From: Gammaproteobacteria bacterium
GTDB lineage: Bacteria > Pseudomonadota > Gammaproteobacteria > Steroidobacterales > Steroidobacteraceae
DNA: 64,000 nt
NCBI GenBank assembly: GCA_028293725.1
Contig: JAQGOE010000029.1
Location: forward strand, 1 to 64,000
Reading direction: 5' to 3'
Under the pieces are notes generated by a model. That model did not search any database. It was not told the origin of the DNA and saw only the letters and a program-made list of their open reading frames with translations. Shown piece after piece: positions 1 to 12,000 of the stretch. The translations under genes were made by a program, and so were the position numbers. Positions within the stretch are counted from its first letter, which is position 1, and each line of letters opens with the position of its first letter.

Positions 1-3000
1 AGATAGTTCGAATAGGCAGTCTCGACGGTGAACGGGTTCACCTCGTTCTGCATCAACTCGTTCTCGAGATCCCTGAAGAACGGCGAGCGGTCTTTCTTCA
101 ACTCCGGCTCGATCCAGTTCTCCGGCCACAGGAACACTTTCCGGTTCGCTTCCCACACACGGTATTTGCTCATCCACTGCCACCAGCGCCACGCGCTGTC
201 GCCGCGATCGCCGTCGATCTCGACTCTCACCGCCGGCTCGAGCCCCATCAGGCATCGCTGCACGAATAACTGCACGGAGCCGGAGCCTTGCACCAGGCGG
301 CTCGTCAACTGGCACGAGCACATTTCCACATCGAGCAGGTAGTACGCATACAGGTCGTTGGTGTTGTCCCATTTGCCGCTGGGCGCATCGACGGGCATGG
401 CCTGTGCGAGCAGGTGGGCGCTGAGTGCATCACGTTTGCGTTCGCGCAGCACATCCTGGATCTCGGTGATGAGCTCCAACGAGGTCTCGGTGCCGAGCTT
501 CGAACGTATCAGGCCCTGCAGCGTGCTGGAATGTTTGGCCGTCATCGCGGCGGCGGCGAACGTTTTGACGGTGCCGATGCCCGTATTGAGTTGATCGACG
601 AAGTCGAGGGCACTGCGCATGCGTTCCAAAGTTTCCGCAAGCAGGTAGTCCGCAGGGTATGCCGCGTCCACGGCGTTCACGAACGCTTCAACGTCCGCTG
701 CGAGCCAGGCATCGTTGACGCCTTGCATGTCGATCGCGAAATCGGCAGCCGTTGCATAGGTGCCTGCGTTCAATTTCTGCAGCACTTCGAGCAGCGTGAT
801 CCCGGATTCCGGCAGTGAGGCATGCAGGCGCAGCAGACGACTAGTTCTTAGGAAGTGTTCCATGGAAGCTATGGCCGCGAGACTGTTGAGCGGCAGCTTC
901 TGCACATCCAGCAATTGCGCGGCAGCAGCCAGTTCATCCAGCCGTTCCCACTCGTCGAGCAAGAGGTTCCATTTTTTGAGCAGCCCGCCGAGCCGGGTTG
1001 CCCAGAACCAGGCATCGAAAGTCGCCTGCAACGTCGCGTAGTCCACCACACCGGATGTCGCCGGGAGCGCCTCGGTAAAATGTTTCAGCAACGTGTCGGG
1101 CAGCACCGCGTAGCTCGTCAACAGCCGGCGCGTGACAGCTTCCGTGAGCTCCAGTTGCGTGCTCGCCTGCGTCACGACGGTTTGTTCAGACGAGCGCTTC
1201 GACAGATACCCGAGAGCCCTGGCCACTGCGACGGCAAGATTTGACGCGAGATGATCGTTGGCTGGCGTGTCGAGGTCGCGAAGCGGGAATTTCAGATCGG
1301 CATCGAGCAGCCAGATGCGCTCATCGGGCGGAGCAATGGTGGCGGGCTGGCTGGCAATGCTGTTGACCGCATTGCGGTAGTCGACGTTCGCGGACAGCCC
1401 ATCGAGCGCGGCCTTCTCGTCACTCGACAGAACGCCATTGAAGCGCAGCAGGCGCAGCTCGGCATCGTACGAAATCTTCAATGCCAGGGCCGGATCCACC
1501 AGCAATTTGAAATCGACCGCGGCAGGCAGATTGCGCAGTGGCGCCGTGAAGATCGGCTCGAAGAACTTGAAAGCGAGACGCGGAGTCGCAAAGAACTCTC
1601 CGATGGTCTGCTGGTAAGCCGCGATTCCTGTAATCGCCGCCAGTGTCGGACTGGTGAGCAGAGTGGTCTTTTGCGCCGTGGTCAAAACACCCGTGAGCCG
1701 CAGGACCGGCTCGTAGCGAATGGGGATGTTGTGAGGCGCGCCGGTGATGGTTGCCGGAAAGGCGAAGCCCGCCGGCAGGTCGTTCACCCGCGCCGAGCCT
1801 GGTTTCAGAAACAGATCCGCAATCGCTTGCTGGTAGCCCGGCCGGCCAGTCACCGTCGCGAGCGCGGCGTCAGTCAGCAGAACCGTACGCTGTCCCGCTG
1901 TCATGGCGCCAGTGAAGTGCAATAGCGGTTCGTAGCGAATCGCAATGTTGTTCGGCGCGCCTGAAATCGCCGCCGGGAAGTTGAAACCAGCGGGCAGGGT
2001 CGCAATCGCCTCTTCCTGGACGATCTCATCGCGCAAAGCTGCGACGAACTGCTGGGCGGACGCTTCATCCCGATTGAGCTTTTGCAGAAGCGTGGTCAGC
2101 AGAGCGGCCAGACGGTCGGTGTCGCTGGGCGGCGCCGCCGTCAGAAATTCGTACTGGGCCGGATCGAACTCGGCCCGGATGGCCTGCAGATCTTTACGCA
2201 AGGCCGTAAGAAAGCGCGCGGCATCCGTCTCCTTGATCGTGGCCTTCGACGCGCGATCGGCGGCCAGCAGCCAGTTGAGCTCATCGGCAGTGAAGCCTGA
2301 GGCCTTGAGTAGATCGACCTGTGCAACGAACTGCCACGCGGCCTGCGGCCCCGGAAAGCTGTCAACGTCCTGTTGGAAGAGTTTCAGTGTCGTTGGCCAT
2401 TCGTCCGATTTGAGCTGCAACGACCTCGACAACCACGCATGCCGCCACAGGAACGAGAGATTAGCGAGCGTGAGGCCATCATCGATGTAAGGCGTGCCGT
2501 CCGAAGCCTTGGTCAACCCTTTCAACACGTTCAGATCTGCATCACGGATACCGAGTGCCGCAAGCAGCGCCGGGTGGTGTGCGGTGAGTGTCTCGCCTGC
2601 AGGCAGGTCGTGGGTTGCCGGGTCGAGCTGAAACGCCGGGTCGAGCGGATGAACCAGGCGCTTGTTCAGAAACAGGCTCTGGTAGTGCGCGTCAGCGCGC
2701 TTTTCGTAGAGCCCGATGAATGCGGTTACCGTGTTCAGGTTGCCGAACAGGCCACAAACCTGCTCGACGGTGACTTTGTTGCCGAGCCGGCTTTTCAGGC
2801 GCGAGAAATAAAACAGGTTGATCAGGAACGCTTCATCGATGGCGCCATTGCCGATGGCGGGATGGCCGACCACGAGATCGAGCTCCCACATCTGCCAGCT
2901 CTCGAGCTTGCGCCACAGCCGCAGAAAGCGATGAATGGCATCGAGACGGCCCGCATTGAGAACCTGGATGATCTTCTTGTCGGTGTCGCACGAGGCGTCG

Positions 3001-5987
3001 AGATGATGAATACCGAGGGCGCCCGTTGGATTGATGAACTTCAGGTCCAGCAGGGTCAGCAGCTCGTTGTACTCGAGGCTCGTCTTGCGCAGGAAGTTTT
3101 TGACATTGCCGACGATGCTCAGCCAGGTCGCGGCGCTCTCGCCCCAGATCAGTTTCTGTCCGGCGGCGGTTGGATCCGCCACCAGCAGCAGACGCCTTTC
3201 ATCGAACGGCGCACCTGCATCGACACTGATGCCGAAGTACTCAGCCGCGATCTCGCCATCGGTCGGGTTGTTGGGAGCAGTGGCACCGCGCAGTGCGCGC
3301 ATCAGGTCCCACCGTTGCAGGTTGCTCTTCTGAAACGCCGCGCGGACTTCCGCGGCAAACAGATCGAACGGCAGGCTCAGCGGGTACTTAGCAGCTCGCA
3401 ATGTTTCGTAGGCTTTCGGGTTGACGTATTGCGGGTAGGCCCGCAATTCCGCGGCACTGGCCTTGGTGTTGCGCAGGATTTCGGCGAAAAAATCGGGCGT
3501 GGCTTTCTTTTTGAGCAGGTACGTCACGGCCTCGCCATGGACGACCCAGCGATTCGGATCCGCGCTGCTCACTTGCCTCACTGTAAAGTCGCCGCCCAGA
3601 TCGATCGCTTCGGCCGCGAACGCATTCGCCACAGTTTTTCTGGCGATGACGGGGTCGGCCGGCATCGCTGCGAAACCTGCGAGCTCCAGGTCGTTGCCGC
3701 CGGCGGCCACCACGTCTTCCATGACTTCACAAACCGTATCGATATACGGGATGGGTGTCAGGGCGTTCTCGCAATTGAGCTCGAGATACCCCAGGTCACG
3801 ACGGCGATTGAACAGGATGTCCTTGACGGTCTGCGGTGGTTTGGCGGACTTGCGGTCCTTCAGGAACATCAGCAGATCGGCGAAGTAGGCCGCGGGGCTC
3901 AGCACCGAGCGGCACTGCTCGCAGTCGCACAGGTCGCCGCTCTGAAAGAGGTTGTTCCAGTTCGGAAAACTGCTGAGCGGCGCCGGCCCGCTCTTCAGCG
4001 CCTGCGGCAAGGCTTCCGCGTCGAGGCTCTTGAGGTCGGCGACGACGGTGAGCACCGCCGCGTGCGTATTCGCCGCACGGTTCCAGGCGACACGTGCGCT
4101 CTCCTCCGTGAAACCCGGGCGACTCGCATAGCTGCGCACGAACTCGCTCTGCCCCACACGATAGATCTGCTGGGCTGAATGCAGGTCGTCCGCAAGCAAC
4201 TCGCTGGTTGCAGAGAAGTTCGGCGCTACCTTGAATACGCGCTGTACCGCCTTGAGCTCGAGTCGAAGCCCCTGGTCGCTGGCCATCGATGCAAATTGAG
4301 GTTGAATCCTGTGATCCAGGAAATCATCGATGGGGGTGTTGAGCAGCTCGAAGCGATCGTGGCCCTCCAGGAAGCGGCTCAGTGCTTCAGGCTGGCGCAG
4401 CCCGCGAATTTCGCCACTTTGAAGGGCGCGCGCGAGGCCGCCGGAAAACGCCGCCGTCGGAAAAGCCTCGCGAAACTGACGTTCGATCATCTGACCGTAG
4501 ACTTCCGTCGCGTCCAGCTTGGGCACACGCGCGGCCGCATCCGCGTCATCAGAAAGGTTGAGTGGGATGTTGATTTCTCCGGAGGCACGCGTGGTGCGAA
4601 CCAGATCGACCCACTCGGTCACGCTCTTTTTGGCCAGCGATCGAATCTGCTCAGGCTGGTGAATATCCGCCGCGCGCTTCAGCATCCCGACGACGGAGAA
4701 GTCGCCGCGCGTCAGGTCAGCGAGCTCGAATGACGAACGCAGCTCGGCAATCTCTTCTTGACTGAACGACCTGTCGGCCTCGAGCGCCTTCAACAAGTCC
4801 GGCGTGAGCGCCCTGTGCTCATTGAACAAGCGGACGAAGGCGCCCTGCTTCACCGCGTCTTTGACGCCGGCCTCTTCCAGCGCGGCGCGAACGAAGGACG
4901 CGGTGGGCGACTTGCTTTGCGGGCTGCGAGAAGCGATTTGAAGAAAAGCCTCGATCCAGGCGGCGACCTGCGACTGAAGTGCTTCAGGGATTTCGCGTCG
5001 GTTGAAGCCGGCGACGAGCGACTTGTTCACGGCGCTGGCATCGAGCGTCGGCAGCAGATCCACGATCGCGCTGATCCGCTGCCTGAGACTTTGATTTTCA
5101 GCGATCGCGAACGATGTCCCTCCCAGCAGCACGAACCAGAATTCGGCCTGGATTCCCAGCTCCACCAGTCTGTGCGCCATGATGAAGCGCGCCAGGTCGG
5201 CTTTTGCAAGGCCGGTTTCGCCAGCGAGAAAAGTGACGTCCTGGTGTTCCTGGTCTTCTTCCAGTTCCGCAAGCGTCACGCCTTCGAGAAGCGGCGCCAG
5301 CTCGCCAGCGATTCTTTCAAACAACGTGGGCGACTTCAGGGCCTCGGCAGGGATGGCTACGTCCACCTGAGCGACAGGCGGCGCATTGAATAGCACCGGC
5401 GAGGCGGCGAGACGAGTGCCGTCCGCGGCGAAGATTTTGACGACGATATCGGCGGTGAGTTTTTCGCGGTTGCTAAACTGGCGCGCGAAGTACTGAATCT
5501 CGTATCTACCCTCCTTGTCGGTCCGCGGCGGTTCGCTTATTTCGCTTGGCCTCAGCGGCTGCTCGTTGCGCAGATCCCGATCGAAGGCCGAGACGCTGAA
5601 TCCCGCGGCGGGAAAGCCATCGGCGAAGCGAACCGTACCGCTCACCTTGTAGACCGGCTCCCCGGTCGGTGCGTCCTCGACCAACACTCCCAACTCGCGC
5701 AGCATGGCGTTGATCGTGGCAGCGGTCTGCTCGTCCACGTTGCCTTCATTCCCCGCGCCGACGACGAGTTGCTTTTCTTGCTGAATGACGGCCACCAGTT
5801 TGCGGGTGGCGGTTCCGTAAGTCTGACCAACGCGCTCGCGCTGTAAGGCGGCGGAGAGTTGCTGGCGACCGCTCTCGTCGTTGGCGAGAACGGCTCGTCG
5901 GTCAAGGAGGGCTTGCAGCGCGTTCTGCAGATCCGCGACGGCGGGGCCTTGCATGGGAGGCTTCAGTGGAGAGGTGACTTTATTCAT
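1..5987 (-). CDS. Tc (ABC) toxin A component-like protein, 3' end outside window
   Basis: The frame stays open from the ATG at 5987 to base 1 (1995 full codons), so the C-terminus lies beyond the left edge. The N-terminus starts MNKVTSPLKPPMQGPAVADL and looks like a peptidoglycan-binding-like helical domain, followed near residues 115-195 by a transthyretin-like segment. Around residue 690 (plus 3890-3970) is the cysteine-bearing VRP1 signature with SGDLCDCEQC and SPAAYFADLL. Near the left edge (plus 60-160) is YRVWEANRKVFLWPENWIEP, the hallmark of the ABC-toxin N region that precedes the neuraminidase-like domain in TcA. TcA proteins form the pentameric pore and translocation channel of Tc toxins; that role is inferred from family knowledge. 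The pore-forming and TcB-binding parts are not in the window. The gene follows the TcB/TcC-like gene by 69 bases and is probably cotranscribed. Three related units of about 73-83 residues lie at plus 1390-1997. Confidence 0.88.
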   Translation of the reverse strand, partial: MNKVTSPLKPPMQGPAVADLQNALQALLDRRAVLANDESGRQQLSAALQRERVGQTYGTATRKLVAVIQQEKQLVVGAGNEGNVDEQTAATINAMLRELGVLVEDAPTGEPVYKVSGTVRFADGFPAAGFSVSAFDRDLRNEQPLRPSEISEPPRTDKEGRYEIQYFARQFSNREKLTADIVVKIFAADGTRLAASPVLFNAPPVAQVDVAIPAEALKSPTLFERIAGELAPLLEGVTLAELEEDQEHQDVTFLAGETGLAKADLARFIMAHRLVELGIQAEFWFVLLGGTSFAIAENQSLRQRISAIVDLLPTLDASAVNKSLVAGFNRREIPEALQSQVAAWIEAFLQIASRSPQSKSPTASFVRAALEEAGVKDAVKQGAFVRLFNEHRALTPDLLKALEADRSFSQEEIAELRSSFELADLTRGDFSVVGMLKRAADIHQPEQIRSLAKKSVTEWVDLVRTTRASGEINIPLNLSDDADAAARVPKLDATEVYGQMIERQFREAFPTAAFSGGLARALQSGEIRGLRQPEALSRFLEGHDRFELLNTPIDDFLDHRIQPQFASMASDQGLRLELKAVQRVFKVAPNFSATSELLADDLHSAQQIYRVGQSEFVRSYASRPGFTEESARVAWNRAANTHAAVLTVVADLKSLDAEALPQALKSGPAPLSSFPNWNNLFQSGDLCDCEQCRSVLSPAAYFADLLMFLKDRKSAKPPQTVKDILFNRRRDLGYLELNCENALTPIPYIDTVCEVMEDVVAAGGNDLELAGFAAMPADPVIARKTVANAFAAEAIDLGGDFTVRQVSSADPNRWVVHGEAVTYLLKKKATPDFFAEILRNTKASAAELRAYPQYVNPKAYETLRAAKYPLSLPFDLFAAEVRAAFQKSNLQRWDLMRALRGATAPNNPTDGEIAAEYFGISVDAGAPFDERRLLLVADPTAAGQKLIWGESAATWLSIVGNVKNFLRKTSLEYNELLTLLDLKFINPTGALGIHHLDASCDTDKKIIQVLNAGRLDAIHRFLRLWRKLESWQMWELDLVVGHPAIGNGAIDEAFLINLFYFSRLKSRLGNKVTVEQVCGLFGNLNTVTAFIGLYEKRADAHYQSLFLNKRLVHPLDPAFQLDPATHDLPAGETLTAHHPALLAALGIRDADLNVLKGLTKASDGTPYIDDGLTLANLSFLWRHAWLSRSLQLKSDEWPTTLKLFQQDVDSFPGPQAAWQFVAQVDLLKASGFTADELNWLLAADRASKATIKETDAARFLTALRKDLQAIRAEFDPAQYEFLTAAPPSDTDRLAALLTTLLQKLNRDEASAQQFVAALRDEIVQEEAIATLPAGFNFPAAISGAPNNIAIRYEPLLHFTGAMTAGQRTVLLTDAALATVTGRPGYQQAIADLFLKPGSARVNDLPAGFAFPATITGAPHNIPIRYEPVLRLTGVLTTAQKTTLLTSPTLAAITGIAAYQQTIGEFFATPRLAFKFFEPIFTAPLRNLPAAVDFKLLVDPALALKISYDAELRLLRFNGVLSSDEKAALDGLSANVDYRNAVNSIASQPATIAPPDERIWLLDADLKFPLRDLDTPANDHLASNLAVAVARALGYLSKRSSEQTVVTQASTQLELTEAVTRRLLTSYAVLPDTLLKHFTEALPATSGVVDYATLQATFDAWFWATRLGGLLKKWNLLLDEWERLDELAAAAQLLDVQKLPLNSLAAIASMEHFLRTSRLLRLHASLPESGITLLEVLQKLNAGTYATAADFAIDMQGVNDAWLAADVEAFVNAVDAAYPADYLLAETLERMRSALDFVDQLNTGIGTVKTFAAAAMTAKHSSTLQGLIRSKLGTETSLELITEIQDVLRERKRDALSAHLLAQAMPVDAPSGKWDNTNDLYAYYLLDVEMCSCQLTSRLVQGSGSVQLFVQRCLMGLEPAVRVEIDGDRGDSAWRWWQWMSKYRVWEANRKVFLWPENWIEPELKKDRSPFFRDLENELMQNEVNPFTVETAYSNY
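1390..1997 (-). repeat. Three tandem protein repeats inside the TcA-like gene
   Basis: Within the TcA-like reading frame, a unit starting LPAGFNFPAAISGAPNNI (first base 1997) recurs as LPAGFAFPATITGAPHNI (first base 1778), a period of 73 codons. Each unit continues with IRYEP and a helix ending in TVTG or AITG. A third, diverged copy starts LPAAVDFKLLVDPALALKI at 1529. The repeats are in frame and diverged at DNA level, so they are a protein-level duplication and not a recent slippage product. Their function is unknown. Confidence 0.7.
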
Positions 5988-6056
5988 GATTTGTTCCCGT
6001 GCTTGTCCCTGGGCACCCTCGGGCCCGAACCGGCCCGCCAGCGTTGGTGCCGCGAG

Positions 6057-9000
6057 CTAGAATCTGAACTCGAACTGGATATTGCCTTTCGGACCCGGAA
6101 GGCCCGGGAAGCCGACTCCCGGCACTGCGTTTGGATCCGGCGGCGCGGGTTTGCGAAAGTCGTACTGAATCCTGATCTTTGTTTTCGGGCCAAGGCCGAT
6201 GTCACCCAGCACGAGCGTGAGCTTCTTCGTCTTGGTGGCGATTCCCCCTGCCGTAGTCTCGGGATCACTCTGCAATCCCGCCAGCAGCCCGCCCACGATC
6301 AGGCCCCCCCCGATCGCCAGCCCCATGGCGCCTTTTTTCAGATCCCTCTGCGCCTGCGCTTCGGCCTTGTTCTGCAACTCGTCCAGCTTCTCCGACACGC
6401 GTGGCTGATCGGTGACATCGCTTTCGTCGGCCTCTCGTGTGGCCTTCGAAGAATCGGCCTGCGAGACGCGAGCCCCCGGATCGGCATTGGGATCGGTCTG
6501 AACATCGGGCTGACGGGCGGTCGTAGCAGGATTGACGGACGGATCTGGCGGGGGTGCCAGCGCCAGGCTCGGATCCTTCTGCGTCGGATCGGTTGGATCG
6601 AGAGTGGGGCCCGGCCGATCCCGGCGATCCGGGCTCGGCAATTCCGAAAACGACGGTACGGGCGTGATTGTCGGGGCGGGCTGCACCGGCGGCGGAGTGA
6701 CGGGACATTGTTTCTCGGCCGTGTCGCGAGCCTGCGGTTGCTGGGCGGCTGCACGCTCAGCCGGGCTCAACAGGCCGACATCCGGCTTCTTTGCTGAAGG
6801 ATTCGAGTTTTGCGCCGCCGGTGGAGGGAGCGCTCCCCGATCCGCCCCTGAGCCCTTTGCAGGCGCGGAATAGTCCGCCAGGGTCCGTTCTTTCGGCATG
6901 GTGAGCTGCAGCGTGGACTGCGTGCCCGAAGGATCCATGAACAGGATCGGGTTGGCTCGCGCATACCTGAAAAGGTTAGTCCCATCGACCGTTCCCTGCG
7001 GATCGCAACTTGCCCATCGGCCGAGCCACGGGATGTAGTACCTCGCCCCGCCGTGATACAGGCCCGTGTCTTCATCCCGCTCTTTGCCCGTAAAGCGATA
7101 CCGCTTCGCCGCCGTCTTTATGGCCTGGTCCACAGCCTGGTACGACGTGCTCCCATACGGAAAATACTCCTCGTATGAAATGACGCGCGCCGCGTCATCC
7201 AACTCCAGGCTCGCGGACCCGAGATGATTGGCAAACTGATAGCGGATGAGCTCCGCAGGAGAGCCATCGGAACCGCGCGTTCTAGTCTCCACCAACGCGA
7301 TGCGCTGCTCCTCATCCAAGACTTGCAATGTTTCGCGTTCGAGCGATATGTCAGAAGCGCTACTGTCGAACTCGCGATGGATCTCGAACCCACCCAGATA
7401 GATCCGTTCCGATTTACGCGAACCGTTCTGCCGCTCAGTCACTTTGCGGGCGCGCTGACCGCCAGCGTCGTAAACATAGAAGGTAGTTTCCGGCACCCTG
7501 TCCGGCGGGGGCGCGGCGTTCACAGCCTGGCGCGATGTCACGCTCAACTGATCTTTGAAATCCCACTGCATCAGCGTGAGATGTGGCATGCCCGTCATGT
7601 TGCCGTGGGCATCGTAGGTGTAGGTTTCCGCCGGCCCGCTCACCAACGTGCTGCTCAGCCGGTTGCTTTTCCGGGTCGCTGGCTCAATCAGGCTCGCTTC
7701 GTCATAGGCGTAGCTGCGCTGCCAATTGCCGTTCGTTGCCTGATGAATCAGCTTCTCGAAATTGCCGACGGCGTCATACAGATATTGTTCGGTGTAGTTG
7801 CGCATCGCCTGGCCCACGCCGGGTTGAGGCCGATTGATGCGGAACTCGTCCTGCCAGGTGGTTTGCGGTTGTGCGAGCTGACCGATGTGCTCGCGACCCG
7901 TTGCGTTGATCAAGCGATAGACGGCGTCGTACACATAGTCACAGTGCGCCGGTACGACCTGGCCATTGAAGTAAATCGTCTGCTGGGCGTCGTCGCGGAT
8001 GTGAGTGATGTTGCCCGCGGGGTCGTAGGTATAGAACAAGTCCTGAAATATCGTCCCTGGCGCGCCAGCCGCCGTGCGGCGGGTCTTCAGACGCATCAAC
8101 CGAAAGGTCTGCTCGTCGTGGAAATATTCCGTCGATGCGCCGTTGCCGTAGTCGATGACGGCGCGCTGGCCCTTCGCGTCGTAGTCGATATTGGTGACGG
8201 CATGCAGATTGGCCGACGGAGGGTCGAGCAACCCGATGGGTTCGGCGGCTTGCCCCAGCCATACATCGACCCGCTGCAGCAGGTTGGCTTCGTTGTAGCC
8301 CGGACGAATGACATTGATACGCGTAGTGGGCCGGTCGCTGCGCGGCGCGAGGATCTGGACCGGACGATTGAGCGCGTCATAGCGAGTGCTGCTCGTGAAG
8401 GTTTCCCCTTCCAGAGCCGGTAGAGGGCTCAGTGACCAGTCCGGCGTGCTCTTATAGTCCCGCAACAGTTGCCGGGTACCTCGCAACGGGTTGCCCTTGA
8501 AGTCGTGCTCCTGGGTGGTCACGACGCCGGCGGTGTCGCGGTGCTTGTAAAGCCTGCCGCGCAGATTGGCCTGCAGGACCTGAGTAGCTGTAAGTCCGCT
8601 GCCGGCTGATTCGCCATAGAGGCGTTGCTCGAAACAGACTTCACGCGTCGGGTTCGCAACATCGGCGCCGACGACAAACGAACGCGACGCGCGGCGCAGC
8701 TCATCGTATTCGGTACGCACGCGTTGACCGCGCGAATCCCAACCACGGATGGGTTTGCCGGCGATATCGCCCAACATCCAAAGCTGTCCAGCCTCCATGC
8801 TCGACTGGTGAATGCGATTGCTGAGCATGTCGTAGTCGCAACGCATGACGACGCAGTTGTTGGCGTCTAAGACCTCGCGTTGATTGCCTTCGATGTCCAG
8901 GGTCACACGCGTGGCATATTTCACTACCGCGGCGGTGGAATCCTTGCCATTGTCCGCAACGGTGAGCATCGGCCGGCCCAGCGTGTCGAAGTACGCTACC

Positions 9001-12000
9001 GTGGGTGTTGCGGCGTGGGCGGCAGCTTTCTGCGCAGCGGCCTTCTCGTCTGGCCCCTTCTGTCCGGCGATTCGCTGGCCAGACCAGGTGGGCAGATAGT
9101 CAACGGCAGGCAGCAACTGAAAGAAATCGCCCACATCGGAATCTGTCGCGGGATCGGCCGGCGTCACCGTGTCGTTGACATCCCACATCTCCTGTCGCCA
9201 GGGATCGAACACCAGTTTCTCGTAGGTGTGGTTCGGATGGAGCGTGGCGACCAAGCGCTGCAGCGGGTCATAGAACAGAATCGACGTAACACCTGTATCC
9301 GTCATCTCCGGCTCCGTCTCAAACAGATGCGTGCTGCTGAAGAACGGCTCGTACTGTTTTACCGGCTTGCCTTTGTTGTCGTAGACCGTGCGGCCCTTCC
9401 CGACCCATCGGGGGCTCGCGGCACCCAGCACAGACACGCCACTGATGAGCGTCAACGCGCCGGGGCTGACATCGCCGCCCGGCAACGGCAGGCTCACCGC
9501 ACGGATCGACGCGTCACCGGGCTCTGCCTGGAACTTCGACTGCAACTCGCGGCCAAAGCCGTCGGAGTACACGAAGCTCACCTGAATCCGCACGCTTTGC
9601 GGAGGCAGCGCATCGCTAACATGGGATTCGCGGACCAGTGCTGCAGCGAACGGCGGTTCGCCGCAGCGGCGGAAGCGATCGAGGTCGTAGACAAAGCGGC
9701 TCGTCGCGCTCTTGAGCAAGGTTGTCTTGAAGTCAGCGGGACTCGCGACAAATGCCTGCAATTGGGCGAGCGCCGGGTCGGCGTCGAAGTCGCCGAAATC
9801 AGCGAGGGAATCCCCCAGCATCTCGGTGCTTTTCCCACACACCGCGGTCGCGACTGGCAGGCCCAATGCATCGAAGGCGGCAAGCGAGCGATTGCCGTTG
9901 GGGTCGGTCAGCTCCCTGGCCTGCAAGACACGATAGTCAACTATCGCTTCAGCGGTGTTGCCGAGCGCGTCACGGGTTTTCGCGACAAACAGATCGTTCG
10001 CAAAATCCACGAAGTCGCTGCGTCCGAATGGATTGAGAAACCGCCGCGGCTGAAAGAAGTGACCGGTGGCTTCCACCAACTCGGCGGAAGCCGAGGCGGT
10101 CTCGATCGGATGGAAGAACACACGGCCGGACGGAACCCACCACCGACCATCGCCATCCAGGTCGACGTAGCCGCCTCGACCGAACTCATGCGTGGCGTCC
10201 ACGGGCAGTACGTCGCCAGGGCTGGGCAGCAGATTTTCCGTGGGTTGGCCAGCGCGTACCCGCTGGTAGACGGTGGCTAACAGTCCCGGCGTAAGAGCTA
10301 GCTTGTAACTCTCTCCGGGCAACGCCAGCGCCTGCAATATGTGCAACGGCAATAACTGGCCCAGATCGTTGCTGCGATAACGGGTTCTCATCTCCTCAAT
10401 GGGCCGCCGATAGACCCCCGCACCCGTTGCACCGCTGGAATCAATGTCCTCGTACGCAAGATCGTGTGCGCCATCGCCCGCTTGAGCAACGACAGCAACC
10501 CACTCATCGAAGCGGACCAGGTTGGTGATATCAGGTTGATTCGACTTCGGCTGCAGCCTGATCAGCTCATAGGTCCGCGCCTCAGCGGGCAGCGGCGCGC
10601 GGTAGGCATCAGCGGAAAGAACTGCGTTGGTAAAGCTGGCCTCCGTGCAGGTCACCAACAATTGCTTCTGTTTCCTGCGATCCGCCGCGGTCAGCGCCGG
10701 ATCGCTCTCGTCGTCGAAACGACGGCCATAGCCAATTGCCACGGACTGACGCACGTTGCCGTAATCGTCCACGTCCAGAGTCACGCTCTGCGTGACCCGG
10801 GGATCGGCCAGCCATCGAGTGCCCGCATCGAGAGCAGCCGTCGCCGCATCGACGATCTTCTGGTTCAATACCGGGAACAACTTGCGTTCGTAATGGAAGT
10901 CGACGGTTTCGCGCGCGTGAGTGAAGAAAATGGAATGGCGATTCCCGCCGCGCGGCTGCACGGGCTGGATGGTGTAGTTGCGCTCGGACACGGAATACGG
11001 CCGGTCGGAAGCGTCCTTAGCGTCAAGCGCGTAGATTTCCTGCCGCAAGGTCGCACCCTTGAGCGAGCGGATCGCTTCGCGGATTTCCTCGATCGCAATA
11101 CCCGGCGGAAGCGCGGTGTCTTCGAGCAGCATCGCCTCGCGTTGAGCAGCGCTCAGCTCGCTGCCGGCCTTAGCTGGATCACCTTCGCGGTAGTACTCGT
11201 CTTCCAGATGGCGCGAAATGCGAGCACCGGCAAAGTAAGCGCCGGTATGAAACCAGGTCTTCGTGAGCGTGGGCGGCACCTGAAAGGCGGCATCGACACC
11301 AAACTCCTCGGTATCCCACTGGTCGACCCGCGCAAAACCGCGAAACTCACGCTCGATGCCGTCGAAATAACCGTGGTGATAGGCCGCGCGCGTGACGAGG
11401 CGGTTACCGCTGATGAGGTCACGGATCTCAACCCTCGTGACGACATGCACTGGGAAAGGAAGGCGTGTGACCCAGGGCGTGCCGGCCGCCTTGTCGGCCA
11501 GATAGAACTGCGTTGAGGATGCGTATTCGATGCGCGTTTCCGCGCCCAGGTTGTTGCGCACCATCGTGAGCAGCTGCGGCTTTACTCCACCCATGAGGTC
11601 CAGGTAGCGCAAGGGTCGGCGCGCGTCCCCGGCGAGCGGCGAGGACCACAACAGGCAAGCGGTACCGCGGCCAAGAAAGTCAACAACGGAGACCGATGTC
11701 AGGTTGTCCGCGCGCGGCACGCGACTTATCAGTCGCACCTCCGACCAGCTATTGCCGTACTGATTCAGATAGACGCGAATACCATCGCGGCCCAGATAGA
11801 TGATGTCGCTCGGCCCGGTTCCATCTACATCGGCCAGGTGAACGCGGCGTTGATCGAAGGAAGTGACGTCGTCGAACCGGGGCGCATGGTCCATCGTGAC
11901 CTTGGTGCCGAAGCGTCCATAGCCGATGTTGGGCCAGTAGCAGATCTCGCCCTTGTTGATCCGCACGAGATCGGTCAGACCGTCACCGGACATATCCGCG

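Noticed and set aside
2373..4178. Long plus-strand open frame (601 codons) opposite the TcA-like gene
   Set aside because: The minus strand encodes clear TcA signatures across the same bases; the plus-strand translation is rich in Arg/Gln/Gly with no recognisable domain and is a GC-driven shadow.
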